Below are positions 1-11,800 of a stretch of DNA of 64,000 nucleotides, one piece after another (the first letter of the stretch is position 1; every line of letters starts with the position of its first letter). Under the pieces are notes generated by a model. That model was not told where the DNA came from, did not search any database, and was given only the letters and a program-made list of their open reading frames with translations. A program made the position numbers and the translations under genes. Source of the stretch: Mytilisepta virgata (taxonomy: Eukaryota > Mollusca > Bivalvia > Mytilida > Mytilidae); contig CM051510.1 in NCBI GenBank assembly GCA_028015205.1, positions 28,830,580 through 28,894,579 on the forward strand, given 5' to 3'.

Positions 1-790
1 AATTATCTCATTTTTCACATCTTATTGCCTTAGCACAAATATTTGATATTAAAACATATCTAGTTAAAAAATTCCTGCAAATTATAATTTGTATGAAATA
101 ACAACTTTTATTGCATAATGACTTCAATTACATTTAATCTATTGGCTTAGAAGAAGTCGGGTTACATTCTGTAAATTTTGATATTGTTTGATTAAAATCC
201 ATATTGAATTGGTTTTACTTTCACTTTCATTTCTGTGCAGATGCATTTAAACTGAAAATCATCTGGGTTGATTCATTTCATATATACTTCTGATTCAAAC
301 ACATACTGACTCCTGGTTGCTTTCATTTAACTTTTATGTAAAAAAACAATTATAGACTTTTGTATCAGTCGTTTTGAGTTTTTGTGAACCTAACGATTCA
401 ATATTGATCTCGGCCTGCTGTCTTGGTCAATATTGGTCTCTTAGGTCCACAAAAACTCATATGTTCCTCTACAAAGGTCTTCAATTGTAAAGTATACAAT
501 ATTTATATTTTTCATGAAATGCTTTTAGGTATATTAGTTTTTGTCTTTATTTAACAAATACACCAGAAAAAAATCAACGTTTATAAAAAAAATCAGTACA
601 TTGCTTTATTGTTTGCTGCTTTGGGCATGTATGCTCATATATATTCATGAAAGTTTCAGATTATTACCTATATAGACTGCATAGATAGTTTCCCAGGGCT
701 TTCAAAACAAAGTTCGTATAATGATAACTATACGTCGCATTACATTAGCGAAATGCGCTTATAATTTTTTCTTTATTTTTCTTTTCATAG
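1..790. other. Non-coding flank of unit 1, intron-like
   Basis: AT-rich sequence without a credible exon. It matches the intron before the terminal exon in unit 2 (36121-36976). It ends in a pyrimidine tract and AG at 789-790. Confidence 0.6.
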
Positions 791-880
791 AATAACTGAT
801 GAGAGAGATTTTGATAATGACAACAGATGATTTTGAGGATTTTATCCTGATATTAAAGAGATAGCATTTAGTTGTTGTGC
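791..880 (+). CDS. Terminal exon of small cysteine-rich peptide gene, unit 1 (partial gene)
   Basis: A T-rich tract and CATAG acceptor precede this exon. Entered in phase 0, which is the phase left by the cysteine-rich exon at 35393-35465 of the other unit, it encodes only Asn-Asn and then TGA (797-799), so most of it would be 3' UTR. Entered in phase 2 it would give a 12-residue acidic tail. ATTAAA at 852-857 could be the poly(A) signal. The upstream exons of this copy lie left of the window. The exon is inferred from splice signals and its counterpart at 36977; the right border is a guess. Confidence 0.4.
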
Positions 881-1189
881 TTCTTTACATTCTTGTGTTG
901 ATTTAGAAAGTTCCAATTCAATATGATTATGTTTCTATTAATTTACATATCTCATTTATTTCTCCAACAATATCAAGCAACAGTATCAATATTAATAATT
1001 ATGTGTTCATGTCAAGACTAGGAGTTTTTTGTCAACCGGATTGTTTATTCAAAAAGGCAAAATGAGACAGCCAGAATGAAACAAACTGATTTTTCTAAAG
1101 ACATAGCCACAAGAAAATCAAATGATTCAAACATAATGTCAGTTTTCTATCTTGCATAATGCTAGACCATTGCACCTTCCAATTCTCAA

Positions 1190-1915
1190 CCATTTCATTA
1201 TGTTTACTTAATAACACCTCAGACAATACAGCGCCTGTGTATATTCTGTCCCCTTAATGGATAATCAAATCATGAACTTTAACAGATCGCTACAGCTTTG
1301 CCTGATACATTGCATGATCGATGTATCTTCTATTCCTCTACATTATCCTAATAATGAATTTGACACAACCATAACTTAACTTGTGACCGATTAAATATGT
1401 CTTAGAGATTACTATATTGTTACAGCACCTTCTACCTGTACATTTTTCAAAAGATGTCTAAGACATTACCAGATAGATTGTTGTTTTTGAACCCTTACAT
1501 TATCACAGATATGCCTTAGAAATATCCAGCTAGTTACAGCTGCAGACCCCTACATTAACCGATATATATCTTACACGTTACCAGATCATCGCAGTTTCTG
1601 GTCCTTTTATTATTCGAGATATGTCCTAGATATTACTTGCCCTGGGATACCTAAACTATCCGAGAAATACCTTAGAGCATTATCAGAAGCTTTTGAAGAA
1701 GCTTCAGGTATTTTACATTGTCTGAGATATTTCTTACCAAATCATTTCAGTTGTTGACCCTACAAGAGTTAAGATATTTCTTAAATGTTACCAGACAATA
1801 ATATCTTCTGATCCCTAAATTATCCACACTAGATCGTTACAGATTTTGTAGTATAGACCATTCAAAGTATGTTTCTCACATTACCACATAATTTAAGCTT
1901 CAGACCTCTATATTA
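1190..1915. repeat. Degenerate ~55-bp minisatellite, unit 1
   Basis: A run of variants of a unit resembling GATATGTCTTAGA-TTACCAGAT recurs at about 1397, 1453, 1510, 1567, 1620, 1667, 1729 and later, spaced about 46-62 bases. It is old and diverged, and it is conserved in unit 2. No coding signal. Confidence 0.6.
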
Positions 1916-2284
1916 TTATTATTCAAAGAACGTTTTCTGAACACTAGCTAAGGTAGGTTTTCTGGAGTCTGGCATACCTGTAAATTGATGATACCAATCA
2001 TCACACTTTATCCCTACATAAATATCACTGTGACCAAAATTAAAAAGGAATAACAAATCCATAATAGATGTGACTCCAAGGCGTCTGACGAAATTGTTAT
2101 GCACGATCGGTAATTACATGAAACCCAAATATAACACCAATTTTCAGGTATCTTTTAGACTTTGATCATCAATATTTCTCATCCATAAGCCTCACCAAGG
2201 TTAAACACATTAAACACTAAAATATTAGATAGTGTAACACAGGGTTGCATATTTTTATCTAAATTAAACATTGGGGATTTTTTG

Positions 2285-2470
2285 CCTCTTCATTTTGCAA
2301 AAATGCTGAAAATTCCCCCAAATTCTTAATTTTTCAAGAATATTTGATCATGGCCTGAACAAAACTACTTATCAAGAAAAAAAAATTAAATTAAAATTTT
2401 GCTCAATCGCACAGATTTTTGACATCTAAAAATCCAAAGAACTAAATATCAATTTGATGTGGCCTTACAG
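2285..2470. repeat. Dispersed repeat fragment related to 21075-21360
   Basis: Contains GCCTGAAC, an AAATTAAAATT tract and CATC-AAAAATCCAAAGAACTAAA in the same order as the segment at 21075-21360 and 56815-57110. Unit 2 (39060-39290) carries a longer version that also has the CTCC-ATTTTTGGAA start. Family not recognised. Confidence 0.45.
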
Positions 2471-2802
2471 TCATGATCCATTATTGTCTGGATTGTTACT
2501 GAGTCGACATTCTGTTAGCCTGAACAGAAAAAAAGAGTTATTGTATCTAGCGGTAATTGTGTAGCCTTTAAATCCACAGAAAAACTAAGTCGAGGGCATC
2601 TCATCGGGAACGCTGGGGTATAAAAATCAGGAAAAATGACAATAAATGCCAAGTACACACGATATTTGATAAATAGGACATATCAAAATAGAGAAGAGAT
2701 AACCAGTATAAATACAGAACGTGTCTTTATTTTTTCAAACACATTAAAGACCAATGCCGTATTGAAATCCATTTGTTTCATGTGGATATTAGTTTTTTTC
2801 AG

Positions 2803-2895
2803 CTATATGTGACCCCCCTTGTTTAAATGGAGGAAAATTTTTAAAACCTGGAATATGTAGCTGTCCCATTGGCTTTTCACAACCATTCTGTACAC
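2803..2895 (+). CDS. EGF-like domain exon 1 (copy 1), lacks the third cysteine
   Basis: 93 bases, phase 1-1, CAG acceptor and GTAAGT donor. Reads as C-x3-C-x-NGGKF, then C-x-C-x8-C: the position that is Cys3 in the other five domains is Phe (TTT). EGF pairing is Cys1-Cys3, Cys2-Cys4, Cys5-Cys6, so Cys1 would be unpaired. The same Phe is present in copy 2. Confidence 0.85.
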
Positions 2896-5800
2896 GTAAG
2901 TATTCATCAAATGACCAAAAAATGGAATAACAAGAAAGGTCAATAATTACATACCAATCAATCAATGCCACTCACCAGACAAAACCCCGGACAAAAATAA
3001 TATAAAAGAGCACGAAACACGAACAAAAAGACAACAGAGAGTCGGGATTGTCTGACTTGGTACTGACACTGAACAGTGGTGGGGTTAAACAGGAACACAA
3101 CAGAGAGTCAGAATACTCTGACTTGGTACAGACACTAAACAATTGTGGGGATAAACCTGTTTTATGGGTACCCTAACTTCCACCTTATATATGCTGACAC
3201 TTGGATATATAAAACATATTATAAAAGCCAATACAGTGTGATTACCAACAAGGTGATCGCTTGCTAGGAATGCAAAATAATGGTTGGTCTGTATACATAA
3301 TTTAGATACCAGGGTCTTAATTTATCAAGTTATAACTACGCTTTAATTTACATCTCAAATCACTGAAGATATCTAGAAATGTGTTTTTACTAATGTCTAT
3401 AATTCAATACTTAAACGGCCTTCATAGACATTCTTGGAGCTGTAGGACATATGGCTCTAACCTAACCCAAACCTGTTGAAACTAGGTATGCTGTCACGAT
3501 ATCCATTTCCTAATACTTAAACCTTCTTGCAATTCGTAAATAAAGTCTTTTACAAGTGTCGGCAAGACCAGGAACAGTTCGAAATAAGTTTTAATGTACA
3601 AAATGTAGTATTTTTAGTAAGAAATTGACACACTTAAGTAGGTATATGCCAGCTGGTAGTTTTGGCATACAATTTCTAGTTAGGTCTTAGTTAGGTGTAA
3701 AACTTTTCTGACTACTTGTTAGCCTCATAAACGTAAGACCACGAGCCCTGTTACCGAAAGAAAGATATTTTATGTCATATTTTATTCACATAGAGTGTAT
3801 CTCATTATGTGTGGAAGCCTTTAAAAAAAAATTTTTTTAAAAATCCCCCGTACTTAAGGGGTATGTCATTATGTTTTAGCAATAATGGTGTATTTATTCT
3901 TGAGATAACTTCTCATATGTTTATAGAATAAAAAATGGAAACTGGGCCTGTGTCAAACAACCCGACCAAACATCAGAAAACAGCCAAAGGCTATACCAAT
4001 GGGTCTTCAACACAGCGAGAAAATCCTGCACTTTAACTGGCCTTTAAACAATAATGCATACTAGTTCAGCGAAACGGACGCCACACTAAACTCCGAAACA
4101 TACAAATGAACCAAAAAACACGCAAGACTAATAAAGGCTAGAGGTTCCTGATTTGGGACAGGGTTAAACATGTTTTGTGAGATCTCAACCCCCCCCCCCC
4201 CTATACCTCTAGTCAATGTGGAATAAACAAACACACAGCGATACGCACAGTAAAACTCAGTTCAAAAGAAGTCCGAGTCCGATGTTAGAAAAGGTAACGG
4301 AAGAAACTAAGCAAAATGACAATGAGCGATATAAATTAACAAAGGAATACTAGCAGTGATGATCTGTTTTCCCCATATCGGCCTGTTTGTTTAGCTAAAA
4401 CCGTTTTTATTTACATGCATTTAGAGTGCCAGAAATACACACACATATAAAATATTTCATGTTATACTGTCAATCAGAAACTATATCAAAGTGTTTAATT
4501 TTTAAATAATGAATTATTCATTCGGACACATTCGGGTAACCCTTATCAAAAACGGTCTCAAATGAAATAAACTGGAATCTTTACAAGAATCTGTCTAGGA
4601 TGATTGAAGTGCTGAATATTTTAAGATTAAATCTATAAAACATATACTTTATAGAACGGGTTTTTTTCTGAGGACTAAGTACCTTTTTTTTAAATAATTT
4701 AATGAATTCTTTTATAGCATCATGTGACGTGACTTGTCATAATGGAGGGAAATGTGTACGTCATAACACTTGTAAATGCAAACGAGGCTTCACAGGAAAT
4801 GATTGCTCACAACGTAAGTACAATTGCTCAGTATAACAGACAATTTTGATTTAGAGTTTATATAGATTTGTTTTAAATGTTTAATTAAACAAAACTACCC
4901 ACTGATATTTTTCAATTACAACTGAACTGGAAATTTCGAAATAATTCTCTTTCTTTAAAACAGAAAATTTATTGGTATACCAGTATACTTATCGCAGTTT
5001 CAGTCATATGAATGCAAGGTCAAACTATAAAACAAAATAACAAGTTTTATTTTGGAATTAAAAGCTACAGAAACTGATTTAAAACATTCCATTCTTAGTA
5101 GATAGAATAAGATTCAAGGATTTAGGCAGATTACACAAACGTTTATTAACACGAAGCAATATTATATGATTATTTTAAACCACACTTATAGTTCAGAAAA
5201 CAAGATATCTAATCCCACTTGCTATTTATTAGAATTAGATAATGTATTATACCAATTCAATACAAAAGATATGCATATTTTGTCGAATTACAACTTGACT
5301 TTGTTCTCAAGGTTGAAATGGTTAGACTGAACAATAAGCCAAAATGTTGTGGAGATAACTCATATAATGGCCACAAGATATAGAAAAACCCATCTTAACA
5401 AAATAGATGAGTACGAGTGTACAAAAAGTTTAAAATTATTACTGTATTTTAATATCAATTCCAGGCTTTTATAAAATTAAAAATACTTGCAACGGACCGG
5501 GTGATGCTCTCGGGAACTTTGAGTCCAGTAAAGGCCTTCATTGTATATAATTAGCATACTAAAATAAAATGCGTTGAGATGTCAACGTACGTGTTTGGTC
5601 GACCGTGGCTTTCGAACAACAGCGTAACGTCATAGTAGGCTGTGTTCGGTAAAAATCTTGTTCGTCAACGCGCACGAATATTGTGACTGTTTTTGCTTTG
5701 ACCCTAGTTGAAATAAAAAAAATGAAATTCAGTCAAACCTGATATAAATAGCACCTCTATGTAGTGAAGCAATGTCTATAAAGGGCACAGTGAAAAAGTC

Positions 5801-8800
5801 CCGTTCATGAACAAAGCATATAAACCTCTATATAGTGGGCATCTGTTCATAAAGAGCATTTTTGTCTGGGATGCTCTTTATAGACAAATTTTAAAAAACT
5901 GTGAACATAAGGAATGAATAGAAACAAAAAGTGCTTGAGATGAATATGTGCGAATTAGATTTAAAATGGAAAGGGTTGCATTTAATCTTAAGACCTTTGG
6001 TTTTGTTTATAGCTGTATGCAGACGAGGGTGTCAAAACGGAGGAAAATGTGTTTCAAGAAACAAATGTTCCTGTCCTCAGGGTTTCCGCGGGAGACGATG
6101 TCAAAAAGGTAAGATTCAAAGGCGTTTCATTTACACCCGTACAAAATTGAACTAAGATCCCTTCAAAATGTCAATGCAAATGTTTTTACAAAACGTAGAT
6201 AAGCAAAGTGTTACCGGCCAAAAAAATATATATAATTCAGAAACAATGGAAAGACCACTAGAAATGTTTTGCACAAAGAAATCAATATTCGAAGTCTTAT
6301 ATGTGAGTAAAAATAAGTATTTTTGTTTCAGCCATTTGTAGACCTAAGTGTAAACATGGGACGTGTATCTTGCCGGGCGTTTGTAAATGTAAACGAAGAT
6401 ACTATGGTCCACAGTGTGAAGAATGTAAGTTGTGTAAAATAATTGATAAGCGTATTGTTAAGCTACATTGGGTGCACTTTTGAAAAACAGAATGTGTCGT
6501 CAATATTTAAGGATGCTCGCTGGTCATGTTTTGGTCTTTTTGTCAGATGTTCGGAATCCTCGGGTTTTATCCATTTCTTAACCATGAAATTTTTTGCCCG
6601 TGAACCCCCATTTTTTCTTTTATAATTCAATCATATATACCTGAAAATGGTATTTGACAAAACTTTATGAAATCCTTTATATATTTTCGTAGATCTTTGA
6701 GAGACTGAAGTTGCCAATGCAAAGACAATGAAAAACCCAGAGAAAACCCATTTCCTGCAAATTTTCAAGGCTTATAGGTCTAAAATGAGCACATGAACCT
6801 ATATTTTTTTCTTGCTTATTTGTTTACTATTCATATGTTCTCTCAAACTAAAACACTTAATTCCAATCCTATTCATTTCCTATTAGACCAGCGATCATCC
6901 TTAACTACCGAAAAAAGGAAATCTAAAACAACATTACAAATGTGGTAAAGTTTCCAAAAAAATCTTTGGTTGAACAAGAAAACTGTTTCGTCGAATTTAA
7001 AGGCCAAAATGCTGTAAACCGAAACAAAAACCGAAAATTTTGAATAGCTGATAAACTTCACAAGAGTAAGGCTAGACCGAGATCTGTAAGGGTGGGAATA
7101 TACTCCTTGGTATCATAATTTAGAATTTTATAAAATAAAGCAAATGGTGTCATCAGTAAACATTTATGCGATATGGAAACTGATATAACAGTTCATTAAG
7201 GACATGTAATGAAACTGTCAAAGGACAAAATTAAGAGAATTTTTAAGTTTAAAAATCACTTCTCTTAAGATTTCAAATGCATTGCATTCGTTATTTGATC
7301 AAGAATTGTACTTCTCGTATGATGGTGCGTTGTTGTCTATTTCTCGAGCGATGAATTATTTGTCATAACTAATTCCCCATCATATGATATGAACAAGTGT
7401 TACGAGAAATTCTTTTATTTGATGGGCCTTGATCCAAACGTCGCTGTTTTCTGATTGGTTGAAATCTTCGCGGTCATCGTTGAAAGCTACCGTTGCATGG
7501 CAACGTTTGACGTCACAGAAAAATGAACGTTAAGATTTCCCGCGTGTCGTACGCCGAATCACAAACAAACATTTCTTTAAGTATCATAAGAGAAATAGGT
7601 TTAACAACTTGTGAAAAATAGATATTGCTTGATATTAATTCTCGTTCTTTAATTTGGACTTAATAATTAACTCGCCAAAGGCTCAATTATTATTATATCC
7701 AAATTAAACAACTCGATTTGATATCAAGCGATATCTAATTCTCAATCTTTGTGAAACCTATACTTCTGACTCAACAGTCCATTAATAAAAAAAATATATA
7801 CACATTTAAGTCAGAGGTCAAATACCAGTGTCATCATTGCTTGCACATTGCTGTAGTTGAAGATACATTAGGTTACAAATTTGCAGTTGAAATTTCCGAG
7901 AGTTATGAAGCTTTAATTTTTAATATATCATGTGTATTTTTCTGTCTGTTTGTCCCCGGTTTGATATGTCACTTGATTCAAAAAAAGGTTCTTTTTTGAA
8001 ATAAAATAGTAGTCATTCTAGTGAAAGATCTTCATTTTTACTGCCTATATTTTATCAATAGTGCTAAATGTGAAATGTAATAGTTCAAGGGCAATAACTA
8101 CGTGGTATCAGAAGGACATAAAAAGACAAAAATATACATGTATTTACATGTGTATATCAACCATCACATCTTTATGAGGCTTTTTGAAAAAAAATATTTT
8201 GTTCGTTTTTTAGTCCAATGCAAACGGAGCTGTAAGAATGGTGGAACGTGTATCGCTCCGAACAAATGTAGATGTACGCCAGGATACAATGGGAAATGGT
8301 GCCATATTGGTAAGTTTTATTTTATTTCATTCTGAATACAAATTTTGCGATTCAAATTCTGATTTACTAGTTGTAATAAGAATTCTTTGGCCAGTTTTCT
8401 TTTAAATGTCTTCGAGAAAGGGATGGTGAAAAACAGACTGATAAAATTCCATTTTTATACTACCGCAAAATTTTTGCGGTCGTATATTTTTATGACGTTG
8501 GCGTCGTCGTCGTCGTCGTCGTCGTCGTCTGCGTCGTCGTCCGTCGTCAGCGTCGTCGTCCGAAGACATTTGGTTTTCGCACTATAACTTTAGTATAAGT
8601 TAATAGAAATCTATGAAATTTAAACACAAGGTTTATGACCACAAAAGGAAGGTTGGGATTGCTTTTGGGAGTTTTGGTCCCAACAGTTTAAGAATCAGGG
8701 GCCAAAAAAGGGCCCAATAAGCATTTTTCTTGGTTTTCGCACAATAACTCTAGTATAAGTAAATAGAAATCTATGAAATTTTAACACAAGGTTTATGACC

Positions 8801-11800
8801 ACAAAAGGAAGGTTGGGATTGTTTTTGGGAGTTTTGGTCCCAACAGTTTAGGAATTAGGGGCTAAAAAAGGGCCAAAATAAGCATTTTTCTTGGTTTTTG
8901 CACAATAACTTTAGTATAAGTAAATAGAAATCTATGAAATTTAAACACAATGTTTATGACCACAAAAGGAAGGTTGGGATTGATTTTTGGAGTTTTGGTC
9001 CCAACAGTTTAGGAATTAGGGGCCAAAAGGGTCCAAAATTAAACTTTGTTTGATTTCATTGAAAATTTAACTATTGGGGTTCTTTGATATGCCGAATCTA
9101 ACCGTGCATTTAGATTCTTAATTTTTGGTCCCGTTTTCAAATTGGTCTACATTAAGGTCCAAAGGGTCCAAAATTAAACTTAGTTTGATTTTAACAAAAA
9201 TTGAATTCTTTGGGTTCTTTGATATGCTGAATCTAAACATGTACTTAGTTTTTTATTATGGGCCCAGTTTTGAAGTTGGTCCAAATCGGGGTCCAAAATT
9301 AAACTTTGTTTGATTTCATCGAAAATTGAACTGTTGGGGTTCTTTGATATGCCGAATCTAACCGTGCATTTAGATTCTTAATTTTTGGTCCCGTTTTCAA
9401 ATTGGTCTACATTAAGGTCCAAAGGGTCCAACATTAAACTTAGTTTGATTTTAACAAAAATTGAATTCTTGGGGTTCTTTGATATGCTGAATCTAAACAT
9501 GTACTTAGTTTTTTTTATTATGGGCCCAGTTTTCAAGTTGGTCCAAATCGGGGTCCAAAATTAAAGCTAAAAAGGGGGTAAATTTTTTTTTTTTGGGGGG
9601 GGGGGGCAATTCTCCACAGCATATTGTATTACACAAAAGCAAAAAATTGAATATAAATTCAAATCATATGACCAATTCTAAGTTCTTTATTTCAGTTATT
9701 CTGTGTCAGAAACCTATTATGTGTCAAATATTTGAAGAAATTTTCAATTGCACAGTATTGTGCAATAGCAAGAAATTGATATGTGTGCCCTGTTATCAAA
9801 ACTTTATTATTAACAAATTCCATTGGAAATTTGCCAATATAAAATGTGCTGATGAAGCTTTTTTGTTTATCTTATCTAAACTGCTTTTAAATTATGTATA
9901 TTTAAAATTTGCCATCCATGACTATGATGTCATTTTCTATTTTAATATGTTATGGTGTATTTAAATGGGCTGTTATGGTTGCAAAGTATAAAGAAATGGG
10001 GGGAGGGGGGGTTGAAAACAAAATTTGGGGGGGTAAATGAGAAATTTGGGAGGGGGTAATTTTTTCTCATTTCATATTTCATAAATTAAAAAGAAAATTT
10101 CAAATTTTTTTTAGCAAAAAAAGGGGGGGTTACAATAAATTTTATTGTTTTTTTTTGGTTTTTTTTTTTGGGAGGGGGGTCAATGTGCAACTTCATAGTG
10201 TATTGCACAAAAGCTAAAAAAGGGGTAAATTATTATTTTTTTTTGGGGGGGGGGCAATTCTCCACAGCATATTGTATTGCACAAGAAGCAAAAAATTGAA
10301 TATAAATTCAAATCATATGACCAATTTTAAGTTCTTTGATTTCAGTTATTCTGTGTCAGAAACCTATTATGTGTCAAATATTTGAAGAAATTTTCAATTA
10401 CACAGTATTGCGCAATAGCAAGAAATTGATATGTGTGCCCAATTTTAAATTTTAAATTGGTTATTTCTGATTTATATATAAAAACAAATAATACTGATAT
10501 GGTTTGAATAGGTAAATTAAAAATTTTTAAGTTCTTAGACAACATTCATTCTGTGTCAGAAACCTATGCTGTGTCAAATATTTATTCACAATCCAAATTC
10601 AGTATTGTATCAAGCTTGAATATTGTGTTCATAATTGCCCCAACTATTCAGGGTTCGACATCTGCGGTCGTATCTAGCTGCGCCCAGCGGAGCATTTTAT
10701 TTTTGTTTTGTTTTGTTTTTTTTTTTTTTTTTTTTTTTTTGTTGGACCAATTGTCGTTTAAGCGGGGTTCTTACTCAAGAATCCAAGCCTCTTCTTAATT
10801 TGATATTGTTTCAGACAAATTAAACATGCTTTTAACTTTATAATATCATTTGTATGTAAAGGCCATCTGAACAAGCCTGTATTAAAGTGTGAAATATATT
10901 ATTTGTATGTGTATGTTGATGTGACAAACATAATTGAAATTGTGGTAAATGTGGTTAATATATTATTTATTTTAAGGTCGTTGTGAACAACCCTGTATGA
11001 ATGGTGGTAAGTGTAGAAAGGACAAATGTAGATGTACTAAAGGATTCAGAGGGAAAAGATGTGAAATAAGGTAAATAAACGTAAAACTTTTGTCAAAGTC
11101 TTGGCCATGCACGTGAAACGTCAATACAGACGCATAGTGATATGGGAAGGATATGCGTAATCTTTCTGAATACCTTAGGCCAATTAAAATTAATTGATAG
11201 ATTTTCATCCCCGCCCGCCCCTCGAAAATCGTGCCGCCCCGATTTTTTTTATTTTCTAAAATTTACGATTTCCGGATTTTGTTCATCTCCGTTACCGGTA
11301 TCCGTGTCAATAATTTCGTTTTTTGTTAACTTCCAGTAACAATTCAACATGGTTTTCGTGATTCGACTATTTTTGTGAGCTTTAGATGTCTTTTGGTCAG
11401 CTTAAGTCTGCAGAGATTGGAGTTGAAATTTCTATTGTGCATGTTTCTGGAATAAAAACATATATAAGCCATTTTATAACGTTAACATATTAATAACACC
11501 TTACAAAATAGTTTCATATGAAATAAAAAATAAAAAATAAAATCCTCCCACCGGCCCCATTTTTTTCAAAAAGTTGGATGAAAATCTACTAATTAATTTT
11601 AGTTGGCCTTATTACACTTTAGTATTTTTACTGCGGGTTGATTTTATTTTCATTTCTAAAACACCAGGTTTGATTTTAATAGGTTTTTCGGTTATTTTTT
11701 TTTAAAATAAACAACAAAATGGATAACAGGAAATATCAAACATTTTTTTCACACATTGTTTACAGTGTCATTTCTTTCAAAATGTAGCTTATAATACAAA

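Noticed and set aside
1919..2104. 61-codon minus-strand frame identical in both units
   Set aside because: Identity follows from the recent duplication, not selection; no splice or domain support.
5931..6155. Reading EGF exon 3 as a single 74-codon gene (also 42776-43000)
   Set aside because: The EGF part is bounded by clear AG and GT splice sites; the flanking codons are intron.
8387..8587. Ser-rich + strand open frame
   Set aside because: Reads the TCG microsatellite inside the Helentron-like element.
9593..9964. 123-codon + strand frame
   Set aside because: Lies wholly within the repeat element; the related segment at 10247 does not keep the frame.
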